A stretch of DNA of 64,000 bases from Streptomyces minutiscleroticus. GTDB lineage: Bacteria; Actinomycetota; Actinomycetes; Streptomycetales; Streptomycetaceae. Below are positions 1-9,745 of the stretch, in pieces. The first letter of the stretch is position 1; each line of letters starts with the position of its first letter. The stretch is taken from NCBI RefSeq assembly GCF_014650875.1, contig NZ_BMVU01000007.1, positions 122,643-186,642 on the forward strand, written 5' to 3'. Made by a program: the position numbers and the translations under genes. The notes below the pieces were generated by a model, which did no database searches, was not told the DNA's origin, and saw only the letters and a list, made by a program, of their open reading frames with translations.

Positions 1-887
<887 letters not shown>

Positions 888-986
888 GATCCGACCTCCC
901 CCTTCGGAGATCTCACGGGGTTAACTGTCTGAGGTGGCGACCAGGTCGATCCGTCGTCGCGGGTGCCGGACCTGCCCGTCGCTTGG

Positions 987-1013
987 TTGGCACTCTCCGG
1001 TGGTGAGTGCCAG
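987..1013 (-). promoter_or_regulatory. CIRCE operator, proximal copy
   Basis: TTGGCACTC, nine spacer bases, GAGTGCCAG: eight of nine arm bases pair. The site lies just downstream of the predicted start point of groES and fits the HrcA-binding CIRCE consensus (TTAGCACTC-N9-GAGTGCTAA). Confidence 0.9.
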
Positions 1014-1018
1014 AGCTG

Positions 1019-1048
1019 AGACTATGACCGCGATTAGCACTCGGTCAA
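1019..1048 (-). promoter_or_regulatory. groES promoter (vegetative type)
   Basis: On the minus strand a TTGACC box (1048-1043) is followed after 18 nt by TAGTCT (1024-1019), a fair match to a HrdB-type promoter. The -35 box lies inside the distal CIRCE and the start region runs into the proximal CIRCE, so HrcA would block polymerase directly. The remaining 1061-1271 stretch is GC-rich; I see only a weak 8-bp stem (1085-1092 with 1120-1127) that may end the deacetylase transcript. Confidence 0.65.
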
Positions 1049-1060
1049 GCGGAGTGCCAA
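1034..1060 (-). promoter_or_regulatory. CIRCE operator, distal copy
   Basis: TTAGCACTC, nine spacer bases, GAGTGCCAA: a near-perfect CIRCE element overlapping the -35 box of the groES promoter. Confidence 0.93.
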
Positions 1061-1271
1061 TTGCCGGCGGCGCGGCGCCCGGAAACGGCTCCGCACGGCC
1101 TGCGGGACGACGGCCCGCGGGAGCCGTAAGGCCCCCTCCGGAGACCGTGCGACCGCGCCGCGGACCGCGTGCCCGCCGCCCCGCCCGCTCGTCGGCCGCT
1201 CCCCGACCACGGTCCTGGCCGACCACGGTCCTACGGGAGCGGGGCGCGCGGGGTGATCCGGGGCCCGTGTC

Positions 1272-2198
1272 TCAGAGGTAGTCCTCCAGGCGGCCCACCG
1301 CGTACCCCTTGGCCGTGACCTTCTCCAGGAAGGTGCGGACCATGTCGCGCATGGTGCCCTTCCACTCGTCGCGGCCGCGGAAGTGGGTCAGGACGATGTC
1401 GCCGGGGTGCAGGTCGCGGTCCCACTCGCGGTACTCCCAGCGGTCGGCGAAGACCTCCTCGTTCCACAGCGGGACCGCCTCGACGCCGCAGGACTTCGCG
1501 GCGCGCAGCGTGTCCTCGTCGTAGTCGCCGTAGGGCGGGCGGAAGAGGGTGGGGCGCCTGCCGTAGCGCTTCTCGACGACGTCCTGCATGCCGCAGATCT
1601 CGCGCTTCTGCTGCCGGTAGGAGAGGGCGGGCAGGTAGGGGTGGTGGAGGGTGTGGTTGTTCAGCCCGATCCCCCGGTCCCGCATCCGCCCGAAGTAGCC
1701 GTAGCCCTTCTTGATCAGGAAGTCGCTGAGGAAGACGGTGTACGGGATGTCCAGCTCGTCCGTCATCCGCAGGAACTCCGGATCCTTCTCCGCCCCGTCG
1801 TCGATGGTCAGGAAGACGACCTTGTCCTCGGTGGGGACGGTCGTGAAGACGGGCGGCAGGCCCCGCTCCTCGTGGCGGTCGACCTCGAAGCCCTCGCGGG
1901 TGGCCGGGCGCCGCTTCCGCGCCGGCGGCGGGGGCGCGGCGAGCGGGACGGCGGACAGCCTCCAGCGGGCGGCCGCGGCGACGCGCGCGGCGTGGGCGCG
2001 GCCCGGTCCGGACGCGTACGCGTGCAGGGCACGGGCGGGCGGTGCCTTCAGCGGCCGCGGGCCGGGTCCGGGCGCCGCCCTCCCGGAGCCGCCGTCCGTG
2101 CAGCCGGAGGCGAGGGCGGCCGCGGCGAGCGCGGCGGCCGCGCCCCGGACCGCCGCCCGCCTCCCCCGGCTTTCATCATTTCGTCCCACTGGTCGCAT
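1272..2198 (-). CDS. Polysaccharide deacetylase family lipoprotein
   Basis: A 308-residue exported protein with a C-terminal NodB-type carbohydrate esterase 4 domain, which removes acetyl groups from N-acetyl sugars of peptidoglycan, chitin or similar polymers. An Ala-rich signal segment ends in the lipobox LASGC near residue 34, so it is probably a membrane-anchored lipoprotein outside the cell. The metal motifs are visible: TIDDG (usual form TFDDG), HTLHHP, RPPYGDYD and a late LTHFR. A Pro/Ala-rich linker separates the anchor from the domain. The ATG at 2198 is chosen because GAGG sits ten bases upstream and it gives a clean signal peptide. The true substrate is not deducible. Confidence 0.88.
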   Translation of the reverse strand: MRPVGRNDESRGRRAAVRGAAAALAAAALASGCTDGGSGRAAPGPGPRPLKAPPARALHAYASGPGRAHAARVAAAARWRLSAVPLAAPPPPARKRRPATREGFEVDRHEERGLPPVFTTVPTEDKVVFLTIDDGAEKDPEFLRMTDELDIPYTVFLSDFLIKKGYGYFGRMRDRGIGLNNHTLHHPYLPALSYRQQKREICGMQDVVEKRYGRRPTLFRPPYGDYDEDTLRAAKSCGVEAVPLWNEEVFADRWEYREWDRDLHPGDIVLTHFRGRDEWKGTMRDMVRTFLEKVTAKGYAVGRLEDYL

Positions 2199-2288
2199 GG
2201 GAGCGGATCCTCGCAGCGCACGGCGGGCGCGGAGGGCCGACACCGCACGCGTACGCACACCGTCCACCGACTGGCCGACAATGGGGCG

Positions 2289-3470
2289 GTGAACGACCTC
2301 GATCCCGTCGCCTCCTTCGCCGCCCTGCTCACCGACGAGGGCCGTGCCCTGCTCGACGAGGTGCGCGGCACCGAACCCGCCCGCGAGCTGGCCGTCGCCA
2401 CCCGGCTGCGCCGCGACCACCCCGCGGGGCTGGTCTCCGCCGCGCTCGCGCAGGCGCGGCTGCGGCAGCGGGCGGCGGCGAAGTTCGGCGCGGACGCGGA
2501 GCGCATGTTCTTCACGCCCGACGGCGTGGAGCAGGCGACCCGGACGGCGGTGGCCGACCACCGCGCCCGCCGCTTCCGGGAACTCGGCGCGGGGTCCGTG
2601 GCCGACCTGTGCTGCGGGATCGGCGGCGACGCGATCGCGCTGGCCCGGGCCGGGGTGCGCGTCCTCGCCGTCGACCGCTCCCCGCTGACCTGCGCGGTGG
2701 CGCGCGCGAACGCCGCGGCGCTGGGTCTGGAGGACCTGATCGAGGTGCGTGAGGGCGACGTGGCCGACGTCGACGCGTCCGGGTACGACGCGGTCTTCGT
2801 GGACCCGGCCCGGCGCGGCGGACGCGGCCGGATCTTCGACCCGGAGGCGTACTCCCCGCCGCTGTCCTGGGCCGTGGCGGCGGCCCGCGAGGCGCCCCGT
2901 GCGGCCCTGAAGATCGCCCCGGGCGTGCCGCACGAGGCGGTGCCCGCCGAGGCCGAGGCCGAGTGGGTCTCGGACGGCGGGGACGTGAAGGAGGCGGTGC
3001 TGTGGTTCGGCACCGAGCCGGGTCTCGTCCGCGCGACGCTGCTGCCCGGGCCGCGCGCCCTGACCGGCCGCGACCTGCCGGACCCGGCCGTCCGGCCGCC
3101 GGGGCGCTACCTGTACGAGCCCGACGGCGCCGTCGTCCGGGCCCACCTGGTCGCCGAGGCCGCGGCGGAGCTCGACGGCGGGCTGCTCGACGAGACCATC
3201 GCGTACGTCACGGCGGACACGCTGCGGCCGACCCCGTACGCCACCGCGTACGAGATCACCGACGTGCTGCCCTTCAACGTCAAGAGGCTCAGGGCGCTGC
3301 TGCGCGAGCGCGGGGTCGGCGTCCTCACGGTCAAGAAGCGCGGCTCGGCGGTGGAGCCCGAGGAGCTGCGCCGCAAGGTCAAGCCGCAGGGGCCGCACGC
3401 GGCCACGGTGTTCCTCACCCGCGTCCAGGGCGCGCCGACGATGCTGATCGGGCACCCCGCGCGCGCGTGA
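2289..3470 (+). CDS. Class I SAM-dependent methyltransferase with THUMP-like C-terminus
   Basis: A 393-residue cytosolic protein. The middle carries a Rossmann-fold methyltransferase with the SAM motif VADLCCGIGGDAIALA (about residues 100-115) and VFVDPARRGGRGR as the motif IV region. The last 100 residues (VLPFNVKRLRALLRERGVGVLTVKKRGSAVEPEELRR) resemble the THUMP-like RNA-binding domain found in this family. Known relatives are annotated as SAM methyltransferases without an agreed substrate; RNA is likely. The start is GTG at 2289; it is divergent from the deacetylase with 90 bases between starts. The stop codon is inside the left arm of a strong hairpin. Confidence 0.85.
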   Translation: MNDLDPVASFAALLTDEGRALLDEVRGTEPARELAVATRLRRDHPAGLVSAALAQARLRQRAAAKFGADAERMFFTPDGVEQATRTAVADHRARRFRELGAGSVADLCCGIGGDAIALARAGVRVLAVDRSPLTCAVARANAAALGLEDLIEVREGDVADVDASGYDAVFVDPARRGGRGRIFDPEAYSPPLSWAVAAAREAPRAALKIAPGVPHEAVPAEAEAEWVSDGGDVKEAVLWFGTEPGLVRATLLPGPRALTGRDLPDPAVRPPGRYLYEPDGAVVRAHLVAEAAAELDGGLLDETIAYVTADTLRPTPYATAYEITDVLPFNVKRLRALLRERGVGVLTVKKRGSAVEPEELRRKVKPQGPHAATVFLTRVQGAPTMLIGHPARA

Positions 3471-3502
3471 GGCCCCCCACGCGCGTGCGGGGGGCCTCAC
3501 GC
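3465..3502 (+). terminator. Transcription terminator hairpin overlapping a stop codon
   Basis: A perfect 14-bp stem (GCGTGAGGCCCCCC with its complement at 3489-3502) and a 10-nt loop. The TGA of the methyltransferase is part of the stem. Confidence 0.85.
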
Positions 3503-3503
3503 G

Positions 3504-3540
3504 CGGAACGGCGGAGGCGGGGACCGCCTCCGCCGTTCCG
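3504..3540. terminator. Second hairpin terminator between convergent genes
   Basis: A perfect 17-bp stem (3504-3520 with 3524-3540) and a 3-nt loop, placed directly behind the first hairpin. It can act in both directions, ending the methyltransferase from the left and the dipeptidase from the right. The following 3541-3610 is made of repeated GGACCGCCGCTC-like words. Confidence 0.8.
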
Positions 3541-3610
3541 ACGGGACCACTGCTCAGGACGCCGCCTCGACGGGACCGCCGCTCGGAGCGCCGTTCCGGC
3601 GGACCGCCGC

Positions 3611-4834
3611 TCAGGACGCGGACGGGGCGCCGTCCAGCTCCTCCAGGGTGGCGTTCGACGGGCCCCTGCGGGACCGCTCGTCGCGGGCCACGTCCTCGGC
3701 GGCACCCAGCACCCGCACCGCGTTCTGCCAGGTCACCTTGGCCAGGTCGGCCTCCGACCAGCCGCGGTCGAGCAGCTCGGCGATCAGGTTCGGGTAGCCC
3801 GAGACGTCGTCCAGGCCCTCCGGGGTGAACGGCGTGCCGTCGTAGTCGCCGCCGATGCCGATGTGGTCGACGCCCGCGACCTCGCGCATGTGGTCGAGGT
3901 GGTCGGCGACGTGCGCGACGGTGGCGACCGGGCGCGGGTGGTCCTCCTCGAAGGCGTGGTGCACCTTCATCGCCTCGGCGGTGGAGTCGAGGTGGTGGAA
4001 GCCGTGCCTGCGCATGTTCTCGTCGGCCTCGGCCGTCCAGTCCACGGCGGCCTGGAGCACGAACTTCGGCACGAAGGTCACCATGGCGACGCCGCCGTTG
4101 GCGGGCAGCCGCTCCAGGACGTCGTCCGGGACGTTGCGCGGGTGGTCGCAGACGGCGCGCGCCGAGGAGTGCGAGAAGATCACCGGCGCCGCGGAGGCGT
4201 CCAGGGCGTCCCGCATGGTCGACGCCGCGACGTGCGAGAGGTCCACGAGCATGCCCTCGCGGTTCATCTCGCGCACCACCGCGCGGCCGAAGGCCGACAG
4301 GCCGCCGACGTTCGGCTCGTCCGTCGCCGAGTCCGCCCAGGCGATGTTGTCGTTGTGCGTGAGGGTCATGTAGCGCACGCCGAGCGCGTACAGCCCGCGC
4401 AGCGCGGCCAGGGAGTTCTCGATGGAGTGGCCGCCCTCGGCGCCCATCAGGGACGCGATGCGGCCCTCCGCGCGGGCCGCCTCCATGTCGGCCGCCGTCA
4501 GCGCCGGCCGCAGGTCGCCGGGGTAGCGGTCGAGCAGCTGCCGTACGCAGTCGATCTGCTCCAGGGTGGCGGCGAGCGCGCCCGGCAGGTCGGAGCGGAC
4601 GTACACCGACCAGTACTGGGCGCCGACGCCGCCCGCGCGCAGCCGCGCCAGGTCGGTGTGCAGGTGCGCGCTCTGGTCGGCGGCGATGTCGCGGGCGCCG
4701 ATGTCGTAGCGGACCTGCTCGCGCAGCGCCCAGGGCAGGTCGTTGTGCCCGTCCACGACGGGGAAGCGGGCGAGCAGGCCGCGGGCGCGGTCCAGGGAGG
4801 ACGCGGACGGGGAGGGAGACGTCACGGCGCTCAC
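3611..4834 (-). CDS. Membrane dipeptidase (M19 renal dipeptidase family)
   Basis: A 407-residue zinc hydrolase of the amidohydrolase superfamily; the family cleaves dipeptides including D-residue ones and some beta-lactams. Seen motifs: [12 protein letters not shown] (HxD metal pair) near residue 32, [12 protein letters not shown] with the bridging Glu, [17 protein letters not shown], and [10 protein letters not shown]. No signal peptide or membrane segment is evident, so it is probably cytosolic. The GTG at 4834 overlaps the purE stop (GTGA), so translation is coupled to the purine genes. The reason for linking a dipeptidase to purEK is not apparent from sequence. Confidence 0.93.
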   Translation of the reverse strand: MSAVTSPSPSASSLDRARGLLARFPVVDGHNDLPWALREQVRYDIGARDIAADQSAHLHTDLARLRAGGVGAQYWSVYVRSDLPGALAATLEQIDCVRQLLDRYPGDLRPALTAADMEAARAEGRIASLMGAEGGHSIENSLAALRGLYALGVRYMTLTHNDNIAWADSATDEPNVGGLSAFGRAVVREMNREGMLVDLSHVAASTMRDALDASAAPVIFSHSSARAVCDHPRNVPDDVLERLPANGGVAMVTFVPKFVLQAAVDWTAEADENMRRHGFHHLDSTAEAMKVHHAFEEDHPRPVATVAHVADHLDHMREVAGVDHIGIGGDYDGTPFTPEGLDDVSGYPNLIAELLDRGWSEADLAKVTWQNAVRVLGAAEDVARDERSRRGPSNATLEELDGAPSAS

Positions 4835-5376
4835 TTCCCCGAGCCGAAGCCGAAGCCCTCGGCGGCGCCCTCGACCCTGGCGCGCAGCCGCTTGCCCTTC
4901 TCGGTGGCCTGGTCGTTCAGCTCCTGCTGGAACTGCCGCATCCGGGCCAGCAGCTCCTCGTCGTGCGCGGCCAGGATGCGGGCGGCGAGCAGGCCCGCGT
5001 TGCGCGCGCCGCCGACCGAGACGGTGGCGACCGGCACGCCCGCCGGCATCTGCACGATGGACAGCAGGGAGTCCATGCCGTCGAGGTACTTCAGCGGGAC
5101 CGGGACGCCGATCACCGGCAGCGGGGTCACCGACGCCAGCATGCCCGGCAGGTGGGCCGCGCCGCCCGCGCCCGCGATGATCGCCTTCAGGCCGCGTCCG
5201 GCGGCCTCCTCGCCGTACGCGACCATCTCGCGCGGCATCCGGTGCGCGGAGACGACGTCGACCTCGTAGGCGATCCCGAACTCGTCGAGGGCCTTGGCGG
5301 CGGCCTCCATGACGGGCCAGTCGGAGTCCGACCCCATGACGATGCCCACGACCGGGCTTGCTGCGACGGAGCTCAT
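4831..5376 (-). CDS. purE: N5-carboxyaminoimidazole ribonucleotide mutase
   Basis: A 181-residue class I PurE that moves the carboxyl group of N5-CAIR to give CAIR in de novo purine synthesis. [13 protein letters not shown] (about 10-22), [11 protein letters not shown] (catalytic His) and [16 protein letters not shown] are intact. A charged tail after residue 165 is longer than in minimal PurE. Its ATG overlaps the purK stop (ATGA) and its stop overlaps the dipeptidase start, so three genes are translationally coupled. Confidence 0.97.
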   Translation of the reverse strand: MSSVAASPVVGIVMGSDSDWPVMEAAAKALDEFGIAYEVDVVSAHRMPREMVAYGEEAAGRGLKAIIAGAGGAAHLPGMLASVTPLPVIGVPVPLKYLDGMDSLLSIVQMPAGVPVATVSVGGARNAGLLAARILAAHDEELLARMRQFQQELNDQATEKGKRLRARVEGAAEGFGFGSGK

Positions 5377-6515
5377 TCGGTGATCGTTCCCCTGAGGTAG
5401 CCGGCTGCGTGACGGGCGCGCTCCAGCACGTCGTCGAGATCGTCGCCGTAGGTGTTGACGTGGCCGACCTTGCGGCCGGGCTTCACGTCCTTGCCGTACA
5501 TGTGGATCTTGAGCTGCGGGTCACGGGCCATGCAGTGCAGGTACGCGGAGTACATGTCCGGGTAGTCGCCGCCGAGCACGTTGACCATGGCCGTCCACTT
5601 CGCGCGCGGGCGCGGGTCGCCGAGCGGCAGGTCGAGGACGGCGCGCACGTGGTTGGCGAACTGCGAGGTGACCGCGCCGTCCATCGACCAGTGGCCGGAG
5701 TTGTGCGGGCGCATGGCCAGCTCGTTGACGAGGACGCGGCCGTCGCGGGTCTCGAAGAGCTCGACCGCGAGGTGGCCGACGACGCCCAGCTCCTTGGCGA
5801 TGGTGAGCGCGAGCTGCTCGGCGTGCAGCGCCAGCTCCTCGGAGAGGCCGGGCGCCGGGGCGATCACCGTGTCGCACACGCCGTCGACCTGGCGGGACTC
5901 CACCACCGGGTAGGCGACGGCCTGGCCGTGCGGCGAGCGGACGACGTTCGCGGCGAGCTCGCGCACGAAGTCGACCTTCTCCTCGGCGAGGACCGGCACC
6001 CCGGCCTTGAACGGCTCGGCGGCCTCCTCGGCGGAGCGCACGACCCACACGCCCTTGCCGTCGTAGCCGCCGCGCACGGTCTTGAGGACGACGGGGAATC
6101 CCCCGCCGCCCTCGGCCGCGAACGCGGCCACGTCCTGTGGGTCCGCCACGATGCGGTGGCGTGGGCAGGGCACCCCCATCGCGGTGAGGCGGGCCCGCAT
6201 CACCCCCTTGTCCTGGGCGTGCACGAGCGCGTCGGGGCCGGGCCGGACGGGGATGCCGTCCGCCTCCAAAGCCCGCAGGTGCTCGGTCGGGACGTGCTCG
6301 TGATCGAAGGTGATCACGTCGCAGCCCCGCGCGAACGCGCGCAGCGTGTCCAGGTCGCGGTAGTCGCCGACGACGACGTCGCCGACGACCTGTGCCGCGG
6401 AGTCCTGGGGTGTGTCACTGAGAAGCTTGAACCTGATGCCGAGCGGGATGCCTGCCTCGTGCGTCATACGAGCGAGCTGACCGCCGCCGACCATGCCGAC
6501 TACCGGGAACGTCAC
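5373..6515 (-). CDS. purK: 5-(carboxyamino)imidazole ribonucleotide synthase
   Basis: A 380-residue ATP-grasp enzyme that makes N5-CAIR from AIR, bicarbonate and ATP, the substrate of Pur[18 protein letters not shown] at the N-terminus, the ATP-grasp segment [16 protein letters not shown] and [16 protein letters not shown] are typical. It is the first gene of the purK-purE-dipeptidase unit. The start is GTG at 6515 with GAGG close in front; CGATACCC just upstream could be a -10 region, so the leader may be very short. Confidence 0.97.
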   Translation of the reverse strand: MTFPVVGMVGGGQLARMTHEAGIPLGIRFKLLSDTPQDSAAQVVGDVVVGDYRDLDTLRAFARGCDVITFDHEHVPTEHLRALEADGIPVRPGPDALVHAQDKGVMRARLTAMGVPCPRHRIVADPQDVAAFAAEGGGGFPVVLKTVRGGYDGKGVWVVRSAEEAAEPFKAGVPVLAEEKVDFVRELAANVVRSPHGQAVAYPVVESRQVDGVCDTVIAPAPGLSEELALHAEQLALTIAKELGVVGHLAVELFETRDGRVLVNELAMRPHNSGHWSMDGAVTSQFANHVRAVLDLPLGDPRPRAKWTAMVNVLGGDYPDMYSAYLHCMARDPQLKIHMYGKDVKPGRKVGHVNTYGDDLDDVLERARHAAGYLRGTITE

Positions 6516-6711
6516 GCCTCAAGGGTATCGGCCGCGCCATCGGGCCTCGCCGGGGTGTGTGATCAGCGGCTTCTCCGACGGGTTCCGTCCACCGTACGCC
6601 CGCCGCGCGCCCGCCGCGCGGTCACTCCCGGGCGGGCGGCGGAGCCGCTGGTTAGCATGGCCGGAACCGGCGACTGCGACGCGTCCGACGAGACGGGACT
6701 GGGGCGACACC

Positions 6712-7320
6712 ATGGGCATGGGTGGTTCACGCGAGGCCCGTACACGGCCCCGCAGCGCGGTGCGCCGGCGGATCGACCGGCTCGTACGGGAGGTCGCCAA
6801 GTTCGGCGCGGTCGGCGGGGCCGGGCTGCTGGTGAACCTGGCCGTCTTCAACCTCGTCCGGCACACCACCGACCTGCAGGTCGTGCGCGCCAGCGTGATC
6901 GCCACCCTCGTCGCGATCCTCTCGAACTACATAGGGTTCCGCTACTTCACCTACCGCGACCGCGACAAGAGCGGGCGCACCAGAGAGCTGACCCTCTTCC
7001 TGCTGTTCAGCGCGGCCGGGCTGGTCATCGAGAACGGCGTGCTGTACGCGGCGACGTACGGCCTCGGCCTCGACAGCCCGCTGCAGAGCAACGTCTTCAA
7101 GTTCCTCGGCATCGGCGTCGCGACCCTCTTCCGCTTCTGGTCCTACCGCACCTGGGTCTTCCGGGCGCTGCCGTCCGAGGGACCGGCGCACGGGGCGGCG
7201 GACGCGGAGGCGCTCCTGGAGGACGACGCGGAGGGCCCGCGGGGGGCTGCGGGCCCGGCGGGCGCCCGGGCAGACGTACGGGACGCCGGGCAGGAGCGTG
7301 CGGGCCACCGGGTGCCGTGA
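6712..7320 (+). CDS. GtrA family membrane protein
   Basis: A 202-residue protein with four predicted membrane helices: about residues 30-48, 60-77, 96-114 and 121-140. The pattern FGAVGGAGLLVNLAVFNLV, SNYIGFRYFTYRD and LFRFWSYRTWVF is characteristic of GtrA/DPMS1 proteins, which are thought to help move lipid-linked sugars across the membrane. The C-terminal 55 residues are charged, Ala/Gly-rich and unrelated to the family. The ATG at 6712 is picked because the helical core begins soon after; the ribosome-binding site is weak. It is divergent from purK and convergent with the histidine kinase. Confidence 0.85.
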   Translation: MGMGGSREARTRPRSAVRRRIDRLVREVAKFGAVGGAGLLVNLAVFNLVRHTTDLQVVRASVIATLVAILSNYIGFRYFTYRDRDKSGRTRELTLFLLFSAAGLVIENGVLYAATYGLGLDSPLQSNVFKFLGIGVATLFRFWSYRTWVFRALPSEGPAHGAADAEALLEDDAEGPRGAAGPAGARADVRDAGQERAGHRVP

Positions 7321-7329
7321 GGCCCGCCT

Positions 7330-7346
7330 GATCCCCGGCCGGGATC
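7330..7346. terminator. Small hairpin between convergent genes
   Basis: GATCCC, a 5-nt loop, GGGATC in the 38-nt gap between the GtrA and histidine kinase stops. The stem is short, so the function is uncertain. Confidence 0.35.
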
Positions 7347-7358
7347 CCGGCAGCCCCG

Positions 7359-8636
7359 CTACCTGATCGTGCTCTCCGGCTCGCCGTCCTCGGGCGAGGG
7401 GTCCGCGGCGGTGCGGGAGAGGAACAGGCCGAACACCGGGGGCTTCGCCTGGAGCATCTCCAGGCGGCCGCCGTCGGCCTCGGCGAGGTCCCGGGCGACG
7501 GCGAGGCCGATGCCGGTGGAGTTGCGGCCGCTGATGGCGCGCTCGAAGATGCGGGCGCCGAGGTCCGCGGGCACGCCCGGGCCCTCGTCGGTCACCTCGA
7601 TCACGGCCTGGTTGCCGGTGACGCGGGTGCGCAGCGCGACCGTGCCGCCGCCGTGCATCAGCGAGTTCTCGATCAGCGCGGCCAGCACCTGGGCGACCGC
7701 CCCCGGCGTGCCGACGGCCCGCAGGTGCCGCTTGCCGGAGCTGACGATCGCGCGGCCCGCGCTGCGGTAGGCCGGGCGCCACTCGGCGAGCTGCTGGTGG
7801 ATGACCTCGTCGAGGTCGAAGAAGACGGCGGAGCCGGTCCGCGGGTCGCGTGAGTTGGTGAGCAGCCGCTCCACGACGTCGGTGAGCCGCTCGACCTGCG
7901 TCAGCGCGATCGTCGCCTCCTCCTTCACGATGTCCGGGTCGTCGGTGAGGGTGATCTCCTCCAGGCGCATGGAGAGCGCGGTGAGCGGCGTGCGCAGCTG
8001 GTGGGAGGCGTCGGCGGCGAGGCGGCGCTCGGCGGTGAGCATGCGCGCGATGCGCTCGGCGGAGCCGTCCAGCACGTCGGCGACGCGGTCGAGCTCCGGG
8101 ACGCCGTACCGCTTGTGGCGCGGGCGGGGGTCGCCGGAGCCGAGGCGCTCCGCGGTCTCCGCGAGGTCGGTGAGGGGCGAGGCGAGGCGGTTGGCCTGGC
8201 GCACGGCCAGCAGGACGGCGGCGATCACGGCGAGCAGGGCGACCGCGCCGATGATCAGCAGCGTGCGGCCGACCTCCCGGGTGACGGAGGAGCGCGACTC
8301 CTCGACCGTGACCGTCTCGCCCTCCTCGCCCCGGGCCGTGGCGCGGATGACCTCGTCGGCGGGCTTGTCGCCGATCTCGATGGGGGCGCGGCCCGGGATC
8401 TCCACGCGCGCGTAGCGCTCGCCGGCGACCTGGTCCTGCAAAACCCGTGCGGTGACGTTCTCGTCGCCGAGGATGCGGCTGTCGACGATGCTGGCGAGAC
8501 GCAGCGCCTCGGAGTCCACGCGCTCCTGGGCGCTGTTGCTGATGGTGCGGGTCTCGACGATGACGAGGGAGACGCCGAAGACGGCGATCACGACGAGCAC
8601 CACGGCGAGGGTGGACTGGATGAGACGGCGACGCAC
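7359..8636 (-). CDS. Two-component sensor histidine kinase
   Basis: A 425-residue membrane kinase. Helix 1 (about 7-28) and helix 2 (about 126-147) flank a 95-residue extracellular sensor with no recognised fold. A HAMP-like linker, the H-box ASHQLRTPL, N-box LIENSLMHGGG, G-box DEGPGVP and GIGLAVARDLAEADGG follow. The start is GTG at 8636 with GGAGGG six bases upstream. It is downstream of its probable partner regulator on the same strand but 431 bp away, wider than usual. The signal is unknown. Confidence 0.93.
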   Translation of the reverse strand: MRRRLIQSTLAVVLVVIAVFGVSLVIVETRTISNSAQERVDSEALRLASIVDSRILGDENVTARVLQDQVAGERYARVEIPGRAPIEIGDKPADEVIRATARGEEGETVTVEESRSSVTREVGRTLLIIGAVALLAVIAAVLLAVRQANRLASPLTDLAETAERLGSGDPRPRHKRYGVPELDRVADVLDGSAERIARMLTAERRLAADASHQLRTPLTALSMRLEEITLTDDPDIVKEEATIALTQVERLTDVVERLLTNSRDPRTGSAVFFDLDEVIHQQLAEWRPAYRSAGRAIVSSGKRHLRAVGTPGAVAQVLAALIENSLMHGGGTVALRTRVTGNQAVIEVTDEGPGVPADLGARIFERAISGRNSTGIGLAVARDLAEADGGRLEMLQAKPPVFGLFLSRTAADPSPEDGEPESTIR

Positions 8637-9067
8637 GGGGGCCCTCCGGGCTGGCGGATTCCGCAACCCAGTGTGCCTTGCCGCGGGCGCCCCACGGACG
8701 GGGCACCCCTGGCACGCACCTGCGTGCATACGTACGTACGCGCACGTACGGGCCCGGACGGCGGACGAGGGGGCCGGCTGCGCCAGGGGGACGACGGCCC
8801 CGGCGGAACGCGGGCCGGACCCGCGACAGAGCGAGCCGTCGCGCCAGCCGTCGCGCCCGTGTCCGGGCCGGTCACAGCCCCTGCGTCCCGGCGGACCGCC
8901 GCGTCCGGCCCCGGACGCACCGTTCCGCTCCCGGGCGCGCCGCCACCCACCCGGACAAGCCGTGACACCCGTATCCCGGCGGGCCACCGCGGTCAGCTCC
9001 GGGCGGACCGCCGCGTCCGGCCCCGGGCAAGCCCTCCGCCGCACCCCGCGCACCGCGGGGCGCCGGC
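8637..9067. other. 431-bp gap between regulator and kinase genes, with direct repeats
   Basis: No gene is supported here. A 24-bp sequence starting GCGGACCGCCGCGTCCGG occurs identically at 8891-8914 and 9003-9026. Around 8720-8750 there is an alternating stretch with the palindrome ACGTACGT. A separate kinase promoter may lie in this gap, but I see no clear one. Confidence 0.6.
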
Positions 9068-9745
9068 TCAGCTCTTCTCGAAGCGGAAGCCCACGCCCCG
9101 CACCGTCGCGATGTAGCGCGGGTTCGCCGCGTCGTCGCCCAGCTTCTTGCGGAGCCAGGAGATGTGCATGTCGAGGGTCTTGGTGGACGACCACCACGTG
9201 GTGTCCCAGACCTCCCGCATCAGCTGGTCGCGCGTCACGACCCGGCCCGCGTCCCGGACCAGCACCCGCAGCAGGTCGAACTCCTTCGCCGTGAGCTGCA
9301 GCTCCTCGTCGCCCATCCAGGCGCGGTGCGACTCGACGTCGATGCGCACGCCGTGCGTGGCGGGCGGCTGCTGCGGCTCCGCGGCGCCGCGCCGCAGCAG
9401 CGCCCGGACCCGGGCGAGCAGCTCGGCGAGCCGGAAGGGCTTGGTGACGTAGTCGTCGGCGCCCGCGTCCAGGCCGACGACGGTGTCCACCTCGTCGGCG
9501 CGCGCGGTGAGGATCAGGATCGGCACCGTGTGGCCCTCGGCGCGCAGCCGCCGGGCCACCTCCAGGCCGTCCATGCCGGGCAGTCCGAGGTCCAGGACGA
9601 CGAGGTCGACGCCGCCCTGCATTCCGGCGTCGAGCGCGGTGGGGCCGTCCTCGCGCACCTCCACCTCGTACCCCTCCCGGCGCAGGGCGCGGGCCAGCGG
9701 CTCCGAGATGGACGCGTCGTCCTCGGCGAGCAGTACACGGGTCAT
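9068..9745 (-). CDS. OmpR-family response regulator
   Basis: A 225-residue regulator. The receiver domain (1-118) has the acidic pair AEDD, the phospho-acceptor in LVVLDLGLPGMDG (Asp 52 or so), and TKPF with the conserved Lys. The winged-helix DNA-binding domain follows (VESHRAWMGDEELQLTAKEFDLL ... YIATVRGVGFRFE). ATG at 9745. The next gene on the strand is a histidine kinase, its likely partner. Target promoters are unknown. Confidence 0.95.
   Translation of the reverse strand: MTRVLLAEDDASISEPLARALRREGYEVEVREDGPTALDAGMQGGVDLVVLDLGLPGMDGLEVARRLRAEGHTVPILILTARADEVDTVVGLDAGADDYVTKPFRLAELLARVRALLRRGAAEPQQPPATHGVRIDVESHRAWMGDEELQLTAKEFDLLRVLVRDAGRVVTRDQLMREVWDTTWWSSTKTLDMHISWLRKKLGDDAANPRYIATVRGVGFRFEKS

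Noticed and set aside
2048..3013. Long antisense frame opposite the THUMP-like methyltransferase
   Set aside because: The plus-strand protein has clear methyltransferase motifs; the antisense product is Ser/Arg/Ala-rich and without family features.
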